Notes: generated from the letters alone by a model not told the origin. A DNA stretch of 39,821 nucleotides from Auritidibacter ignavus (GCF_003703835.1 NZ_RDQR01000023.1:1-39821), one strand, 5' to 3'; shown: positions 7,710 through 17,179, numbered from the stretch's first letter. Numbers and translations are program-made.

Positions 7710-9374
7710 TCAAAATTCTTCGCGCAAAACGTTCTTGCGAATTTTGCCAGTTGACGTCTTCGGCAAGGCTTCGACGAACCACACTCTCTTCGGTGTTTCC
7801 ACGCCGGACAGGTGGTCGCGCACATGAGACAGAATCTCTGCCTCGACCTCGGAGGCAATCTGTTGTCGCTGTTCAGCACTCACTTCTGAAACGGCAGGAA
7901 CCTTATCGCTACAAACTACGGCTGTGACGGCCTCACCCCAATGATCGTCAGGTGTCCCGATTACGGTACATTCGATGACTCCGGGGGCATCGGCAACGAT
8001 TCGCTCAACCTTCATCGACGAGACATTCTCACCGCCGGTTTTGATGATGTCCTTGACTCGGTCAACGAACCACACAACGCCTTCGTCGTCCATGTAGCCA
8101 ACGTCGCCACTATGGAACCATCCGTGACGAAATGCCTCCTGATTGGCATCGGGCCGATTCCAGTACCCCGCGGTGACGTGTGGACCGCGGTAAACGATTT
8201 CACCAACCTCTCCGGGAGGTAACAATCTACCGTCTGGAGCCATAATTCGGGTGCGCACCGTTGGGGAGGGCACTCCCCACGACCCGTTCTTACCGTGTCG
8301 ATGATCAGTACGTTGAAACGTCGTCGCCGGCACAACTTCTGTTTGTCCCGATCCCAGCACTTTCCGTGCATTCGGCATCATGGCATCCATACCTGCCAAA
8401 ATCCGTTCGGGCATCTGTGCCATTGCGTACATGGCGGTCTCCATCGATGACAGGTCCCGAGCTTGGCGCTGGTTTTCGGCGATCAGGGCTGCCCACATCA
8501 TCGGTAGACCCGTGAAAACCGTAACTTTCTCTCGCTCAATGGCGTCAAGAACAGCAGCGGGATCGAACCCTTGCTGAAGCACCAACGTGCCACCCAGAAA
8601 TAACACGGGCTTAGCGAGGGTGTTCAGCCCCGTGACATGGAACAGCGGCAAACATAACAGCATGGTGCCAGGGTGCTCACCCCAATCTTTTCCGATCAAC
8701 ACCGCATTAGACATCACACCGGTCACCACCGCGCTGTGCGTTGCTAGGGCACCTTTTGGTCGAGCGGTGGTTCCCGACGTGTAGAGACACTGAACGATGT
8801 CGTCACTGGAAATGATGAGTCTCAGTTCATCGTCCACCGGTGTGGCCAAAAGATCTGTCAGATTTACTCGCGCATAGTTCGTCGCCATCGACAATGCAGC
8901 CTCGTTCTCGACCGCACCGGTTCCGGTTTCGCGCACAACGACATTGTCAATCGTGACCCCTTCGGCAATCGTTGCTTCCAGCAGGGGTAGCATAGCGTCG
9001 TCGATGATGACAGTCCGCACACCGGCATCGTCGAGAATCCAGGTGATATCTGACGGCGTTAGCGCGTAGTTGATGGGTAATGCCACTCGCGCGGATTTGG
9101 CGATCCCGAAGTAGATTGCCAGAAAATCCGCGCTATTGGCTACCATGATGGCGACCGGTTCTCCCTGTTCCGGGGCGTCGGGGAGATTAATAATCCCGCG
9201 GGCTATCGCTTCGGCATCGTGGTCCAGCTGGGCATAACTGATACGTCGTTCTCCTTCCACAACGGCAATCTGTTGTGGATGTTTCTCGGCGGCGCGGGTC
9301 AACGCGTCGCCCACCGTATGACGACGGGCAAGATTGAGATCAACGGGGTCGACGGTACTGGTATCGGGTTTCAT
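7710..9374 (-). CDS. Acyl-CoA synthetase (AMP-forming)
   Basis: 554 residues, a full-length ANL-superfamily ligase that activates a carboxylic acid to acyl-AMP and then acyl-CoA. Visible core motifs are the phosphate loop LYTSGTTARPKGA (A3, with Ala for the usual Gly after TT), YRGPHVTAGYWNRPD, GWFHSGDVGYMDDEG (A7), VDRVKDIIKTGGENVSSMKVE (A8 hinge) and near the C-terminus PKTSTGKIRK with the A10 lysine. The usual YGxTE is GSGQTEVVP. An AGGAAGAG ribosome site precedes the ATG. It lies 97 bases downstream of the acyl-CoA dehydrogenase gene on the same strand and upstream of tetR. It probably supplies the CoA thioester (branched acid such as citronellate or an isovalerate-like acid) to the dehydrogenase; the exact acid is unknown. 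Confidence 0.88.
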   Translation of the reverse strand: MKPDTSTVDPVDLNLARRHTVGDALTRAAEKHPQQIAVVEGERRISYAQLDHDAEAIARGIINLPDAPEQGEPVAIMVANSADFLAIYFGIAKSARVALPINYALTPSDITWILDDAGVRTVIIDDAMLPLLEATIAEGVTIDNVVVRETGTGAVENEAALSMATNYARVNLTDLLATPVDDELRLIISSDDIVQCLYTSGTTARPKGALATHSAVVTGVMSNAVLIGKDWGEHPGTMLLCLPLFHVTGLNTLAKPVLFLGGTLVLQQGFDPAAVLDAIEREKVTVFTGLPMMWAALIAENQRQARDLSSMETAMYAMAQMPERILAGMDAMMPNARKVLGSGQTEVVPATTFQRTDHRHGKNGSWGVPSPTVRTRIMAPDGRLLPPGEVGEIVYRGPHVTAGYWNRPDANQEAFRHGWFHSGDVGYMDDEGVVWFVDRVKDIIKTGGENVSSMKVERIVADAPGVIECTVIGTPDDHWGEAVTAVVCSDKVPAVSEVSAEQRQQIASEVEAEILSHVRDHLSGVETPKRVWFVEALPKTSTGKIRKNVLREEF

Positions 9375-9471
9375 AATGTTCTCTTCCTGGTGAATTTATG
9401 GGTCAGTAAGAAGCAGTAGAGACGCAAACCGCAGGCCAGGATCCAGTAGCGCAGAGCATCGAGAAGAGAGG

Positions 9472-10635
9472 TTAAACCGGATAGCCATCCATTCGGGCAA
9501 GCACCTGGAGCATGACCTCGTCGGCGCCACCGCCGATCGAGGACAACCGCACGTCGCGGAGGAATCGGCTCGTCCAGTTCTCCTCCATATAACCCATGCC
9601 GCCATGGACTTGTAGCACCGTATCGGCGACATCGCGTAGCAAGCGTCCAGCTACGAGTTTGCCCACGGTGGCTTCCCGAGTAATGTCTGCACCGGCATGA
9701 GATAGCCGGCACATCTTTTCGTTGTGCGATCGCAATAGTTCCAGTTGGGCAGAAAGCTCGGTCAACTTGAACACGGGGTACTGGCGAGCGGCAAGGGGTG
9801 CCCCGAATAGCTCACGTTGTCCCAAGTATTCCCGGGTCTTAGCGAGCGCCCACTCACTGGCACCGACGGCCGTGAAACACGCCGAGAGACGCTCGACCAC
9901 GAACTGTTGCATCTGTTGTTGGAATCCCCGACCGATCTTACCGATCGTATTTGATACCGGAACCCTCACCTCATCGAGGTGTAGCTCAACGGTGTCAGAG
10001 GAACGATTCCCGAGTTTGTCGAGCGTGCGCGAGATGGTGAACCCAGCAAGCCCTGAGGGCACAATAATCTGCGACATCCCCCGATACCCGCCCTCATCGG
10101 ACGTCCGGACCAACATGCAGAACCAGTCGGCCTGAGTGCCGTTGGTAATGAAGATCTTGCCACCGTTGATCACCCAGTCGTCACCGTCGCGACGGGCCTT
10201 GGTGGACAGACCTGCGACATCTGATCCGGCCCCGGGTTCTGTCACCGCGATGGCCGCCACTTGTTGCCCTTCAAGGGCCGGGCGTAGATATTGCTCTTTC
10301 AACTCCGGACTACCAAAACGGGCCAAGGATGGCGTAGCCATGTGCATCTGGACGTTGATTGCCATCGACACTCCAGCGGTATTCCCCTTGGCCAGTTCCT
10401 CGGCGAAGACCATCTGGTACTCCATGGGCGCGCCTTCCCCACCGTCTTCTTCGGGATACCCCAGCCCTAAGTACCCTGCTGCGGCCAACTTAGGAAACAG
10501 TTCGTGGGCGTCGAAGACTCCGGCGTCCTCCCACTGGTTCATTCTGGGGACAATTTCCTTGTCGCAGAACGATCGGACGCCTGCGCGAAACTGTTCGAGG
10601 TCAAACTGGTCAAGATCGTCTGGTTCTTCGGTCAT
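9472..10635 (-). CDS. Acyl-CoA dehydrogenase, branched-chain/citronellyl type
   Basis: 387 residues with the whole acyl-CoA dehydrogenase fold: an N-terminal helical domain, the FAD/substrate signatures AVTEPGAGSDVAGLSTKARR and WVINGGKIFITNGTQADWF, and a C-terminal helical domain with QVHGGMGYMEENW. The usual MCAD-type catalytic Glu site (YEGT) is replaced by IGGGADEVM. A Glu is present in helix G (FVVERLSA), the position used by long-chain and isovaleryl-CoA dehydrogenases. That arrangement favours a branched or long acyl-CoA substrate. An AGAGAGG ribosome site precedes the ATG. It is the first gene leftward from a divergent promoter facing the AtuA/carboxylase operon, matching the role of AtuD or LiuA: forming the alpha,beta-unsaturated CoA ester that is then carboxylated. 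Confidence 0.88.
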   Translation of the reverse strand: MTEEPDDLDQFDLEQFRAGVRSFCDKEIVPRMNQWEDAGVFDAHELFPKLAAAGYLGLGYPEEDGGEGAPMEYQMVFAEELAKGNTAGVSMAINVQMHMATPSLARFGSPELKEQYLRPALEGQQVAAIAVTEPGAGSDVAGLSTKARRDGDDWVINGGKIFITNGTQADWFCMLVRTSDEGGYRGMSQIIVPSGLAGFTISRTLDKLGNRSSDTVELHLDEVRVPVSNTIGKIGRGFQQQMQQFVVERLSACFTAVGASEWALAKTREYLGQRELFGAPLAARQYPVFKLTELSAQLELLRSHNEKMCRLSHAGADITREATVGKLVAGRLLRDVADTVLQVHGGMGYMEENWTSRFLRDVRLSSIGGGADEVMLQVLARMDGYPV

Positions 10636-10669
10636 ATTCGCCTCTCTGACGCCAACGACATGGTGGCTT

Positions 10670-10687
10670 ACACCGGTTACACCGTGT
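10670..10687. promoter_or_regulatory. Candidate TetR operator in the divergent promoter region
   Basis: An imperfect 18-base palindrome, ACACCGGTTACACCGTGT, lies 35 bases upstream of the acyl-CoA dehydrogenase start and about 130 bases from the rightward operon start. Outer arms ACAC/GTGT and a TA centre match symmetrically; the inner positions match only in part. Placement between the two divergent operons with a TetR gene in one of them makes an operator reasonable, but no experimental motif supports it. Confidence 0.3.
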
Positions 10688-10816
10688 CTATCGTGATGCA
10701 GGTCACATTAGCACCCTTAATGAAGAAAAAACAATCACGCTTGCTTGTTGTCAAAAAATGTGCCAACATGAGGTCCACGACTCGTTCAATCCGCTCCCAC
10801 GGGAAGGCACGTGAGC

Positions 10817-12697
10817 ATGGACTCCGAGCACAGCAGGAACAATCCCTTACCCACCCGAACTGGCCACTGTCCTCGTGGTGTTGCGAATGCGGACGCTATC
10901 TTGGCTGACCAGGATGGCCCGGTGGTGAGGATCGGTAATGCTTCCGGGTTCTATGGGGATCGCTTCGCCGCTTTCGACGAAATGGTTCGGGCCGGCGTGG
11001 ACGTCATCACCGGTGACTACCTTGCAGAACTCACGATGCTGATCTTGGCCCGGCAGAAGGCAACGGATCCCACCACAGGATTTGCGCGCACGTTTTTGTC
11101 TCAGCTGAAGCACTCGCTGGAGGCCCTGGTTGCCACCGATGCCCGTGTAGTCGTCAATGCGGGCGGGATGAATCCGTCCGGGCTAGCTGAGGCGATCAAT
11201 CAACTGGTGACGAAGACCGGAGCTGAGCTTCCGGTGGCCTATGTGGACGGCGATGACCTGACTGACCGCAGTCAGCAACTCGGTTTGGGCCAACCACTAG
11301 CTGCCAATGCCTACCTGGGTGGTTTTGGCATTACCTCAGCCTTACGGGCAGGGGCACGGATCGTGGTAACAGGGCGGGTGACCGACGCTGCGCTGACCAC
11401 AGGTGCAGCTGCCTGGTATCACGGGTGGGAACGGGATGATCTTGATGCCCTGGCCGGGGCGATGGCCGCCGGCCACGTCATCGAGTGCGGGATGCAGGCC
11501 ACCGGTGGAAATTTCTCCTTCTTTACCGAGATCCCCGACTTGATCCGTCCCGGATTCCCCATCGCTGAGATAGCCACCGACGGTAGCTCGGTGATCACCA
11601 AACCCGTCGGCACCGGTGGTGCTGTCACCGCCGAGACGGTGATCTCCCAGTTACTGTACGAGGTGGCCGGGGCCAGATATCCCGGTCCGGATGCCACCCT
11701 GCGACTAGATTCCATCACGGTCACCGATCTCGGTGCCGATCGAGTGGCGTTGAGCGGAATCCTCGGTGAAGCCCCACCACCGACCCTCAAGGTCTCAGCT
11801 ACCGAACTCGGTGGATTTCGACAGGAGATGACCGTCTATCTCACCGGCCTGGACGTCGATGCCAAGGCGAATCTGATTCAAGCGCAGTTCCACCACGCCC
11901 TGAACACCGCTGGATTACCGATGCCGCAGCAGTTGCAATGGACGTTGGCGCGCACCGATCACGCCGATGCGACCGTGCAAGAGGAAGCGAGCGCCCGCCT
12001 GACCCTGGTCGCTCGCGACAATGACCCCCAGGTGGTGGGACGAAAATTGGCAAATATTTTTGTCGAGATCGCACTGGGTAGCGTTCCCGGTATCTTCTTA
12101 TCTTCTCCGCCTAGGGAAGCCGAAGTGTATGGCCGGTTCCGTCCGGAATTCGTTCCCCAGACCACCCCAACTCACCGCGTGCATTACCCCGATGGGTCGG
12201 CAGAAGTCATTGTGCCACCTGAACGCACTCTGCGACTTGAACCCACGGACCTGGACGAGCACTCCCCTGCTACCGGGCACGGACCCACCATCACTCAGTC
12301 CTCGTCCGATGCCACGGAATCCTCTGTTGCGTTGGGCCGATATTTCGGTGCCCGTAGCGGCGATAAAGGCGGGACGATCAATGTTGGTGTCTGGGCCCGT
12401 AGCAACCCGGGCTGGACTTGGCTGCGCCAAGTGCTCACACCGGAACGACTTCGCGAGTTGCTCCCAGAATTTCGAGATCTCCCCATGGACCGTGTCGAGC
12501 TGGCCAAGCTACGGGCGGTGAATTTCGTCATTCACGACGCACTCGGGGAAGGCGTCGCCTTCGGTGCCCGCTTTGATGCACAGGCCAAAGGTGTGGCCGA
12601 GTGGTTGCGCAGTCGTCACGTTTCACTACCGTCCGACGTCACGGAATTTTCGGGCCTCGACGATAACTTCACGACCGGATTCGGAGTATCCTCATGA
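10817..12697 (+). CDS. AtuA-family protein (DUF1446), with C-terminal AtuA-like domain
   Basis: About 626 residues. The N-terminal 430 residues are the AtuA/DUF1446 core (VRIGNASGFYGDRFAAFDEM, GGMNPSGLAEAIN, VTGRVTDAALTTGAAAWYHG, GMQATGGNFSFF). The C-terminal 110 residues are the AtuA-like ferredoxin-fold domain (RSGDKGGTINVGVWAR). In Pseudomonas, AtuA is required for growth on citronellol, but its biochemical activity is not settled. In actinomycetes homologues sit beside methylcrotonyl- or geranyl-CoA carboxylase genes. A GTG lies two codons upstream; I chose the ATG because GAAGG is nine bases away. Its stop overlaps the next start (ATGA), so it is coupled to the carboxyltransferase. Its place as first gene of the operon argues for a role in the same carboxylation or hydration step. 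Confidence 0.88.
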   Translation: MDSEHSRNNPLPTRTGHCPRGVANADAILADQDGPVVRIGNASGFYGDRFAAFDEMVRAGVDVITGDYLAELTMLILARQKATDPTTGFARTFLSQLKHSLEALVATDARVVVNAGGMNPSGLAEAINQLVTKTGAELPVAYVDGDDLTDRSQQLGLGQPLAANAYLGGFGITSALRAGARIVVTGRVTDAALTTGAAAWYHGWERDDLDALAGAMAAGHVIECGMQATGGNFSFFTEIPDLIRPGFPIAEIATDGSSVITKPVGTGGAVTAETVISQLLYEVAGARYPGPDATLRLDSITVTDLGADRVALSGILGEAPPPTLKVSATELGGFRQEMTVYLTGLDVDAKANLIQAQFHHALNTAGLPMPQQLQWTLARTDHADATVQEEASARLTLVARDNDPQVVGRKLANIFVEIALGSVPGIFLSSPPREAEVYGRFRPEFVPQTTPTHRVHYPDGSAEVIVPPERTLRLEPTDLDEHSPATGHGPTITQSSSDATESSVALGRYFGARSGDKGGTINVGVWARSNPGWTWLRQVLTPERLRELLPEFRDLPMDRVELAKLRAVNFVIHDALGEGVAFGARFDAQAKGVAEWLRSRHVSLPSDVTEFSGLDDNFTTGFGVSS

Positions 12698-14283
12698 CTC
12701 GTCTCATCAGCACCATCGACACTTCCTCCCCGGAGTTCCAGCGGAGCGAAGAAGCGATGCTGAACAAAATCTCCGAGATCGATGCGGTCTTCGAGCAACT
12801 GGCTGCAGCCGGTGGTCCGCGTGCCGTGGCCCGCGACCGCGGTAAGCTCACCGCACGAGAGCGCATTGAGCTCCTCATTGACCGCGACAGCCCCTTTCTT
12901 GAGCTTTGCGCCGTCGCGGCCTGGGGATCAGATTTTCCCGTCGGAGCCAGCATCATTGGTGGCATCGGAACCGTGTGCGGGGTTGAATGCGTCATTATTG
13001 CTAACGACCCCACGATTGCCGGCGGTACGTCAAATCCATTCACGCTCAAAAAGCAACTGCGCATCATGGATATTGCGCTGAAAAACCGGCTTCCGCTGAT
13101 GACCTTGGTCGAATCAGGCGGGGCGAACTTACCGACACAGAGTCAGGTCTTTATCCCGGGGGGTGATTCCTTTCGGCGACTAGCCCAGCTGTCTAAAGAG
13201 GGCATCCCCACGATCTCAATCGTGTTTGGCAACTCGACTGCGGGAGGCGCCTATCTTCCGGGCATGAGTGATCACGTGATCATGATCGAAGGCCAGTCGA
13301 AAGTCTTTCTTGGCGGACCACCACTGGTGAAGGCCGCCACCGGCGAAGTGAGCGACGATGAATCACTGGGTGGAGCCGGAATGCACGCGCGAACCTCGGG
13401 GCTTGCCGATTATTTCGCCCACGACGAGCAAGACGCATTGCGTATCGCACGCCGTGTTGTCTCCCGGCTCAACCACCGCAAAGCAGGCCCCGCGCCTGCC
13501 ACCTCGATGCCACCGGTCTTCGACGAGGAAGAGTTGCTCGGCATCGTGCCCGATGACCTCAAGATTCCATTCGATCCGCGGGAGGTTATTGCCCGGGTCG
13601 TTGATGGGTCGGATTTTGATGAATTCAAGCCTCTTTATGGTGCTGGCATGGTGACCGGTTGGGCGAACATCCACGGTTACCCGGTGGGCATGATCGCCAA
13701 CGCCAAGGGCGTGATTTTCAGCGAGGAAGCACAAAAGACCACCCAGTTTATTCAGATTGCCAACCGGCAAGCCACTCCCCTGGTGTTTGTACACAATACA
13801 ACCGGATACATGGTCGGTCGCGCCTACGAGGAGGGTGGGATCATCAAACACGGTTCGATGATGATCAATGCGGTGTCCACCTCCACGGTTCCCCACATCT
13901 CTGTGCTGATCGGGTCCTCGTATGGGGCCGGCCACTACGGGATGTGCGGCCGTGCCTTTGACCCGCGTTTCCTCTTCGCCTGGCCCTCGGCCAAATCGGC
14001 AGTTATGGGTGGCGCCCAATTGGCCGATGTGGTGACCTCCGTGGCGAAAGCTTCGGCCCAAGCCCGTGGTACACCCGTCGATGTCGACGCGCTGGAACAT
14101 CGCCGAGCTGCCATCGAGCAACAGATCGAAGACGAATCTCTGCCACTGTTTCTCTCGGGTCTCGTCTACGACGATGGGATCATCGACCCCCGAGATACCC
14201 GCACGGTGCTGGGGCTGTCGTTGTCGGCCATTGCGAATAGACAGGTCGAGTCCGATCGGTCTTACGGAATTTTCCGGATGTGA
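12694..14283 (+). CDS. Acyl-CoA carboxylase carboxyltransferase (beta) subunit
   Basis: 529 residues, typical of methylcrotonyl-/geranyl-CoA carboxylase beta subunits. The N-terminal crotonase-like half has GKLTARERIELLIDRDSPF, ESGGANLPTQSQVFIPGG and FGNSTAGGAYLPGMSDHVIM. The C-terminal half has GVIFSEEAQKTTQFIQIANR, FVHNTTGYMVGRAYEEGGII and GSSYGAGHYGMCGRAFDPRF. The motifs QVFIPGG and GAGNYGMCGRAY-like are those of MCC beta rather than propionyl-CoA carboxylase. The enzyme moves the carboxyl group from biotin to the gamma-methyl of an enoyl-CoA. It is coupled by ATGA to the AtuA gene and is followed nine bases later by the biotin-carrying alpha subunit. Substrate, methylcrotonyl-CoA or geranyl-CoA, cannot be settled from these motifs. 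Confidence 0.92.
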   Translation: MTRLISTIDTSSPEFQRSEEAMLNKISEIDAVFEQLAAAGGPRAVARDRGKLTARERIELLIDRDSPFLELCAVAAWGSDFPVGASIIGGIGTVCGVECVIIANDPTIAGGTSNPFTLKKQLRIMDIALKNRLPLMTLVESGGANLPTQSQVFIPGGDSFRRLAQLSKEGIPTISIVFGNSTAGGAYLPGMSDHVIMIEGQSKVFLGGPPLVKAATGEVSDDESLGGAGMHARTSGLADYFAHDEQDALRIARRVVSRLNHRKAGPAPATSMPPVFDEEELLGIVPDDLKIPFDPREVIARVVDGSDFDEFKPLYGAGMVTGWANIHGYPVGMIANAKGVIFSEEAQKTTQFIQIANRQATPLVFVHNTTGYMVGRAYEEGGIIKHGSMMINAVSTSTVPHISVLIGSSYGAGHYGMCGRAFDPRFLFAWPSAKSAVMGGAQLADVVTSVAKASAQARGTPVDVDALEHRRAAIEQQIEDESLPLFLSGLVYDDGIIDPRDTRTVLGLSLSAIANRQVESDRSYGIFRM

Positions 14284-14291
14284 GGAACCAC

Positions 14292-16397
14292 ATGACTGTC
14301 CAGACCACAACACGCCCGATCACCCGGGTGCTCGTCGCCAACCGTGGGGAAATCGCTCGACGGGTCTTCGCCACATGCAAAGCCCGCGGGATCGGAACCG
14401 CAGCGGTATTTTCCGATGCGGATGCCCATGCTCCGTTCGTCGCCGAAGCCGATCTTGCCGTGCGTCTGCCGGGTACCGCCCCAGCAGACACCTACCTGCG
14501 TGCCGAGCTCGTGATTGCGGCCGCCCAGAAAATGGGCGCCGATGCGATTCACCCCGGCTACGGGTTCCTGTCCGAGAACGCTGGCTTCGCCCGAGCTGTT
14601 ATCGAGGCCGGATTGATCTGGATCGGTCCGGATCCCGCTTCTCTTGAACAGATGGGGTCCAAAATCGAGTCCAAGCGCCTCATGGAGCAGGCCGGCGTAC
14701 CGGTCTTGACGGATCTCGACCCCGAATCCATCACCGAAGCTGAGTTACCGGTGCTCGTCAAAGCCTCAGCAGGTGGTGGCGGTCGCGGGATGCGGATTGT
14801 GGAACGTCTCGATGAGCTTGCTGACACCGTGTCCTCGGCCTCGCGCGAGGCCGCCAGTGCCTTCGGCGATCCCACGGTTTTCTGTGAGCGCTATATTCCT
14901 ACCGGGCACCATATCGAGGTCCAAGTGTTTGGTGACCGGGCCGGCAACGCCTGGGCAGTGGGAGAACGAGAATGTTCGATTCAGCGTCGCCACCAGAAGA
15001 TTATCGAAGAGGCGCCCGCTCCGCTGGTTGAACGCCGGGGCGCGCGAATGCGTGAACGTCTCTATCAGGCCGCTCGCAACGCGGTGCAACGGCTGGGGTA
15101 TATCGGAGCAGGAACCGTTGAGTTCTTGGCCGACGAGGACGGGTCCTTTTACTTCCTGGAAATGAATACCCGCTTGCAGGTCGAACACCCGGTGACTGAA
15201 TGTACCACCGGGCTCGACCTCGTTGGGTTGCAGTTGGACATCGCGGCCGGGGCAGAGCTGGTCGGTGACGAACCCCGGGCTCAGGGACATGCCATTGAAG
15301 TGCGCCTCTACGCCGAGGACCCCACGCAGAATTGGTCGCCCCAAGCCGGACCGATCCGAGAGTTCTTGGTGCCGGAAGTGGACGCTGTCTTCAACAACCC
15401 AGCACCCGGACACCCGGCAATTCGTCTCGATGCTGGTGTCCAAGCCGGAGATGTGATGGGCACCGATTACGATCCGATGATCGCGAAGATGATTGGTGTT
15501 GCCCCAACCCGGCACGGTGCCGCACGCAAACTTGCCTCAGCTCTGGAAAGGATGGTGTGGGACGGCCCCGTCACCAATGCCGACCTGCTCGTGAGCATCC
15601 TGGGCGAAGAGGATTTTCTCTCGGGGCACACCGCCACCTCCTACTTAGAGGATCATCCTGCTGTGTTCACGCCGGCCACTGACGAGACCACCACAAGGTT
15701 GTTTGCCGTGGTGGCAGCCATCGCTACGGCGGCAGCTGTGGCCGAAGGCGCTCCCGCGTGCCCCGATGGCGTGGTGGTGCTCGGCGCACCAGAGAACGCA
15801 GACCAGGCATTGGCCCGCCACATCGCCGAGGAGAATCCGCGACCGCGCATTGGTGGGTGGCGGTTGTTCCACCCCGACTGGCGAACTCGCGCCTTCCTTC
15901 TCGGTAGCCAGGAGATCTCCATCGACTATCGCCAACGTCGGTATGGCTGGGAGATCTCCCCCAGCTCGGTGCCTGACGTTAACAGCGTGGAGGTCGTCTC
16001 GGCATCCTCGGCTGTCGTGCGGCTGCGCATCGACGATGTGGAGCGACGTTTCGTCGTGTCACGAACGGGCCGTCAAGTGGTCGTCACCGGGTCCGAACGG
16101 TCCGTAACGCTCACTGAGGTCGAACACTTCACCGATCCGGAGACGGTCTCTGCACCGGGTAGCCTGATCGCGCCCATGCCAGGCACCGTGGTACATATCG
16201 AGGCAACAGTTGGTGACGCCGTGGTGGCAGGCCAAAAAATCCTGTGGGTGGAAGCTATGAAAATGGAGCACGCCATCACCAGCGATGCTGATGGCATTGT
16301 CGAACAGCTCACGGTCAGTGTCGGTGATCGTGTTGACGTTGGTGCCGTGCTGGCCGTAATTGTTGCCCAGAGTGAAAAGGAGGCTGTCACAGCATGA
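14292..16397 (+). CDS. Acyl-CoA carboxylase alpha subunit: biotin carboxylase plus biotin carrier
   Basis: About 701 residues. Domains in order: biotin carboxylase N-terminal domain (VLVANRGEIARRVFATCKA), ATP-grasp (KASAGGGGRGMRIVERLDEL; ERECSIQRRHQKIIEEAP), biotin carboxylase C-terminal domain (FLEMNTRLQVEHPVTE, GHAIEVRLYAEDP), a linking BT-like region, and a biotinyl domain with EAMKME, the biotinylated lysine being Lys657. It carboxylates its own biotin with ATP and bicarbonate, then passes CO2 to the beta subunit. A GTG four codons upstream is in frame, but the ATG at 14292 has GAGGA at five bases. Its stop overlaps the next gene's ATG. The single-chain BC-BCCP form matches MCC or GCC alpha subunits (AtuF/LiuD type). 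Confidence 0.93.
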   Translation: MTVQTTTRPITRVLVANRGEIARRVFATCKARGIGTAAVFSDADAHAPFVAEADLAVRLPGTAPADTYLRAELVIAAAQKMGADAIHPGYGFLSENAGFARAVIEAGLIWIGPDPASLEQMGSKIESKRLMEQAGVPVLTDLDPESITEAELPVLVKASAGGGGRGMRIVERLDELADTVSSASREAASAFGDPTVFCERYIPTGHHIEVQVFGDRAGNAWAVGERECSIQRRHQKIIEEAPAPLVERRGARMRERLYQAARNAVQRLGYIGAGTVEFLADEDGSFYFLEMNTRLQVEHPVTECTTGLDLVGLQLDIAAGAELVGDEPRAQGHAIEVRLYAEDPTQNWSPQAGPIREFLVPEVDAVFNNPAPGHPAIRLDAGVQAGDVMGTDYDPMIAKMIGVAPTRHGAARKLASALERMVWDGPVTNADLLVSILGEEDFLSGHTATSYLEDHPAVFTPATDETTTRLFAVVAAIATAAAVAEGAPACPDGVVVLGAPENADQALARHIAEENPRPRIGGWRLFHPDWRTRAFLLGSQEISIDYRQRRYGWEISPSSVPDVNSVEVVSASSAVVRLRIDDVERRFVVSRTGRQVVVTGSERSVTLTEVEHFTDPETVSAPGSLIAPMPGTVVHIEATVGDAVVAGQKILWVEAMKMEHAITSDADGIVEQLTVSVGDRVDVGAVLAVIVAQSEKEAVTA

Positions 16398-17179
16398 CGA
16401 GCGTGGTCTATACCCTCGAGGGGTCAACGGCGACCCTGACACTCGATGCACCGGAGAATCGCAACGCGATCAACCAGGCACTACTGCAGGGCATCTCTGA
16501 GGGGTTGGACCGGGCCAGTGCTGATGATTCGGTACGCAGTATCGTGCTGACTCACACCGGTTCGGTGTTCTGCGCTGGTGCAGATCTGAAAGACCACTCC
16601 TTAAACGACACCGAAGGTGGCACGCCGACGACAGGCGCTTCGACTGCGAACGCTGTCATCCGTGAGTTGCTAACATGCCCTAAACCGATCATCGCAGCGG
16701 TCCACGGTCATGTCAGGGCCGGTGGAATGGGCTTTGTGGCTGCCTGCGACTTTGTCGTCGCGGGTCCGCAGTCCACTTTCGGGCTCACCGAAGTGCGGAT
16801 CGGGGTCGTCGCCGCCATGATCGCGCCCGTGGTCTTAGCCCGGCTTGGTGACCGAACCGCAGCAGGTTGGCTTCTTCGGGCACGCACCATCACCCCAGAC
16901 GAAGCGCTGTCAGCAGGCTTCATTTCTCATGCCATCACTGACACCGATGGTTCTGTTGACGGCACGGTCGAGGAGATTCTGACCGACTTACGCAAAGCTG
17001 CTCCGGCAGCGCTGGAAGCATCAAAGATGCTGGTCAACCGTCATGTTCTCGAGCTTATGGATACCCGTGAGCAGGACATGGTTGAGCTCTCCCAGCGCTT
17101 TTTTGCCGGAGATGATGCCAAAGCCGGGATGACGGCGTTTCTGAACAAACAACATCCGCCGTGGGTCCTGGACGCCTGA
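16394..17179 (+). CDS. Enoyl-CoA hydratase, methylglutaconyl/isohexenylglutaconyl-CoA hydratase-like
   Basis: 261 residues of the crotonase family. Visible are the substrate-binding loop FCAGADLKDHS, the oxyanion-hole segment HGHVRAGGMGFVAACDFVVA, and FGLTEVRIGVVAAMIAPVVL with one active-site Glu. The second Glu of classic crotonases (GGGCE) is replaced by Gly in AGGMG, as in LiuC/AtuE-type hydratases, where the TEVR.G segment is also typical. It would hydrate the glutaconyl-CoA product of the upstream carboxylase. It is coupled to the alpha subunit by an ATGA overlap and ends the operon. No HMG-CoA lyase or isohexenyl equivalent follows, so cleavage of the product must be encoded elsewhere. 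Confidence 0.87.
   Translation: MTSVVYTLEGSTATLTLDAPENRNAINQALLQGISEGLDRASADDSVRSIVLTHTGSVFCAGADLKDHSLNDTEGGTPTTGASTANAVIRELLTCPKPIIAAVHGHVRAGGMGFVAACDFVVAGPQSTFGLTEVRIGVVAAMIAPVVLARLGDRTAAGWLLRARTITPDEALSAGFISHAITDTDGSVDGTVEEILTDLRKAAPAALEASKMLVNRHVLELMDTREQDMVELSQRFFAGDDAKAGMTAFLNKQHPPWVLDA

Noticed and set aside
13363-14313. 316-codon minus-strand frame opposite the carboxyltransferase
   Set aside because: Shadow of a well-supported conserved gene; no start context and no recognisable motif.
14766-15515. 249-codon minus-strand frame opposite the biotin carboxylase
   Set aside because: Shadow frame of a conserved ATP-grasp region.
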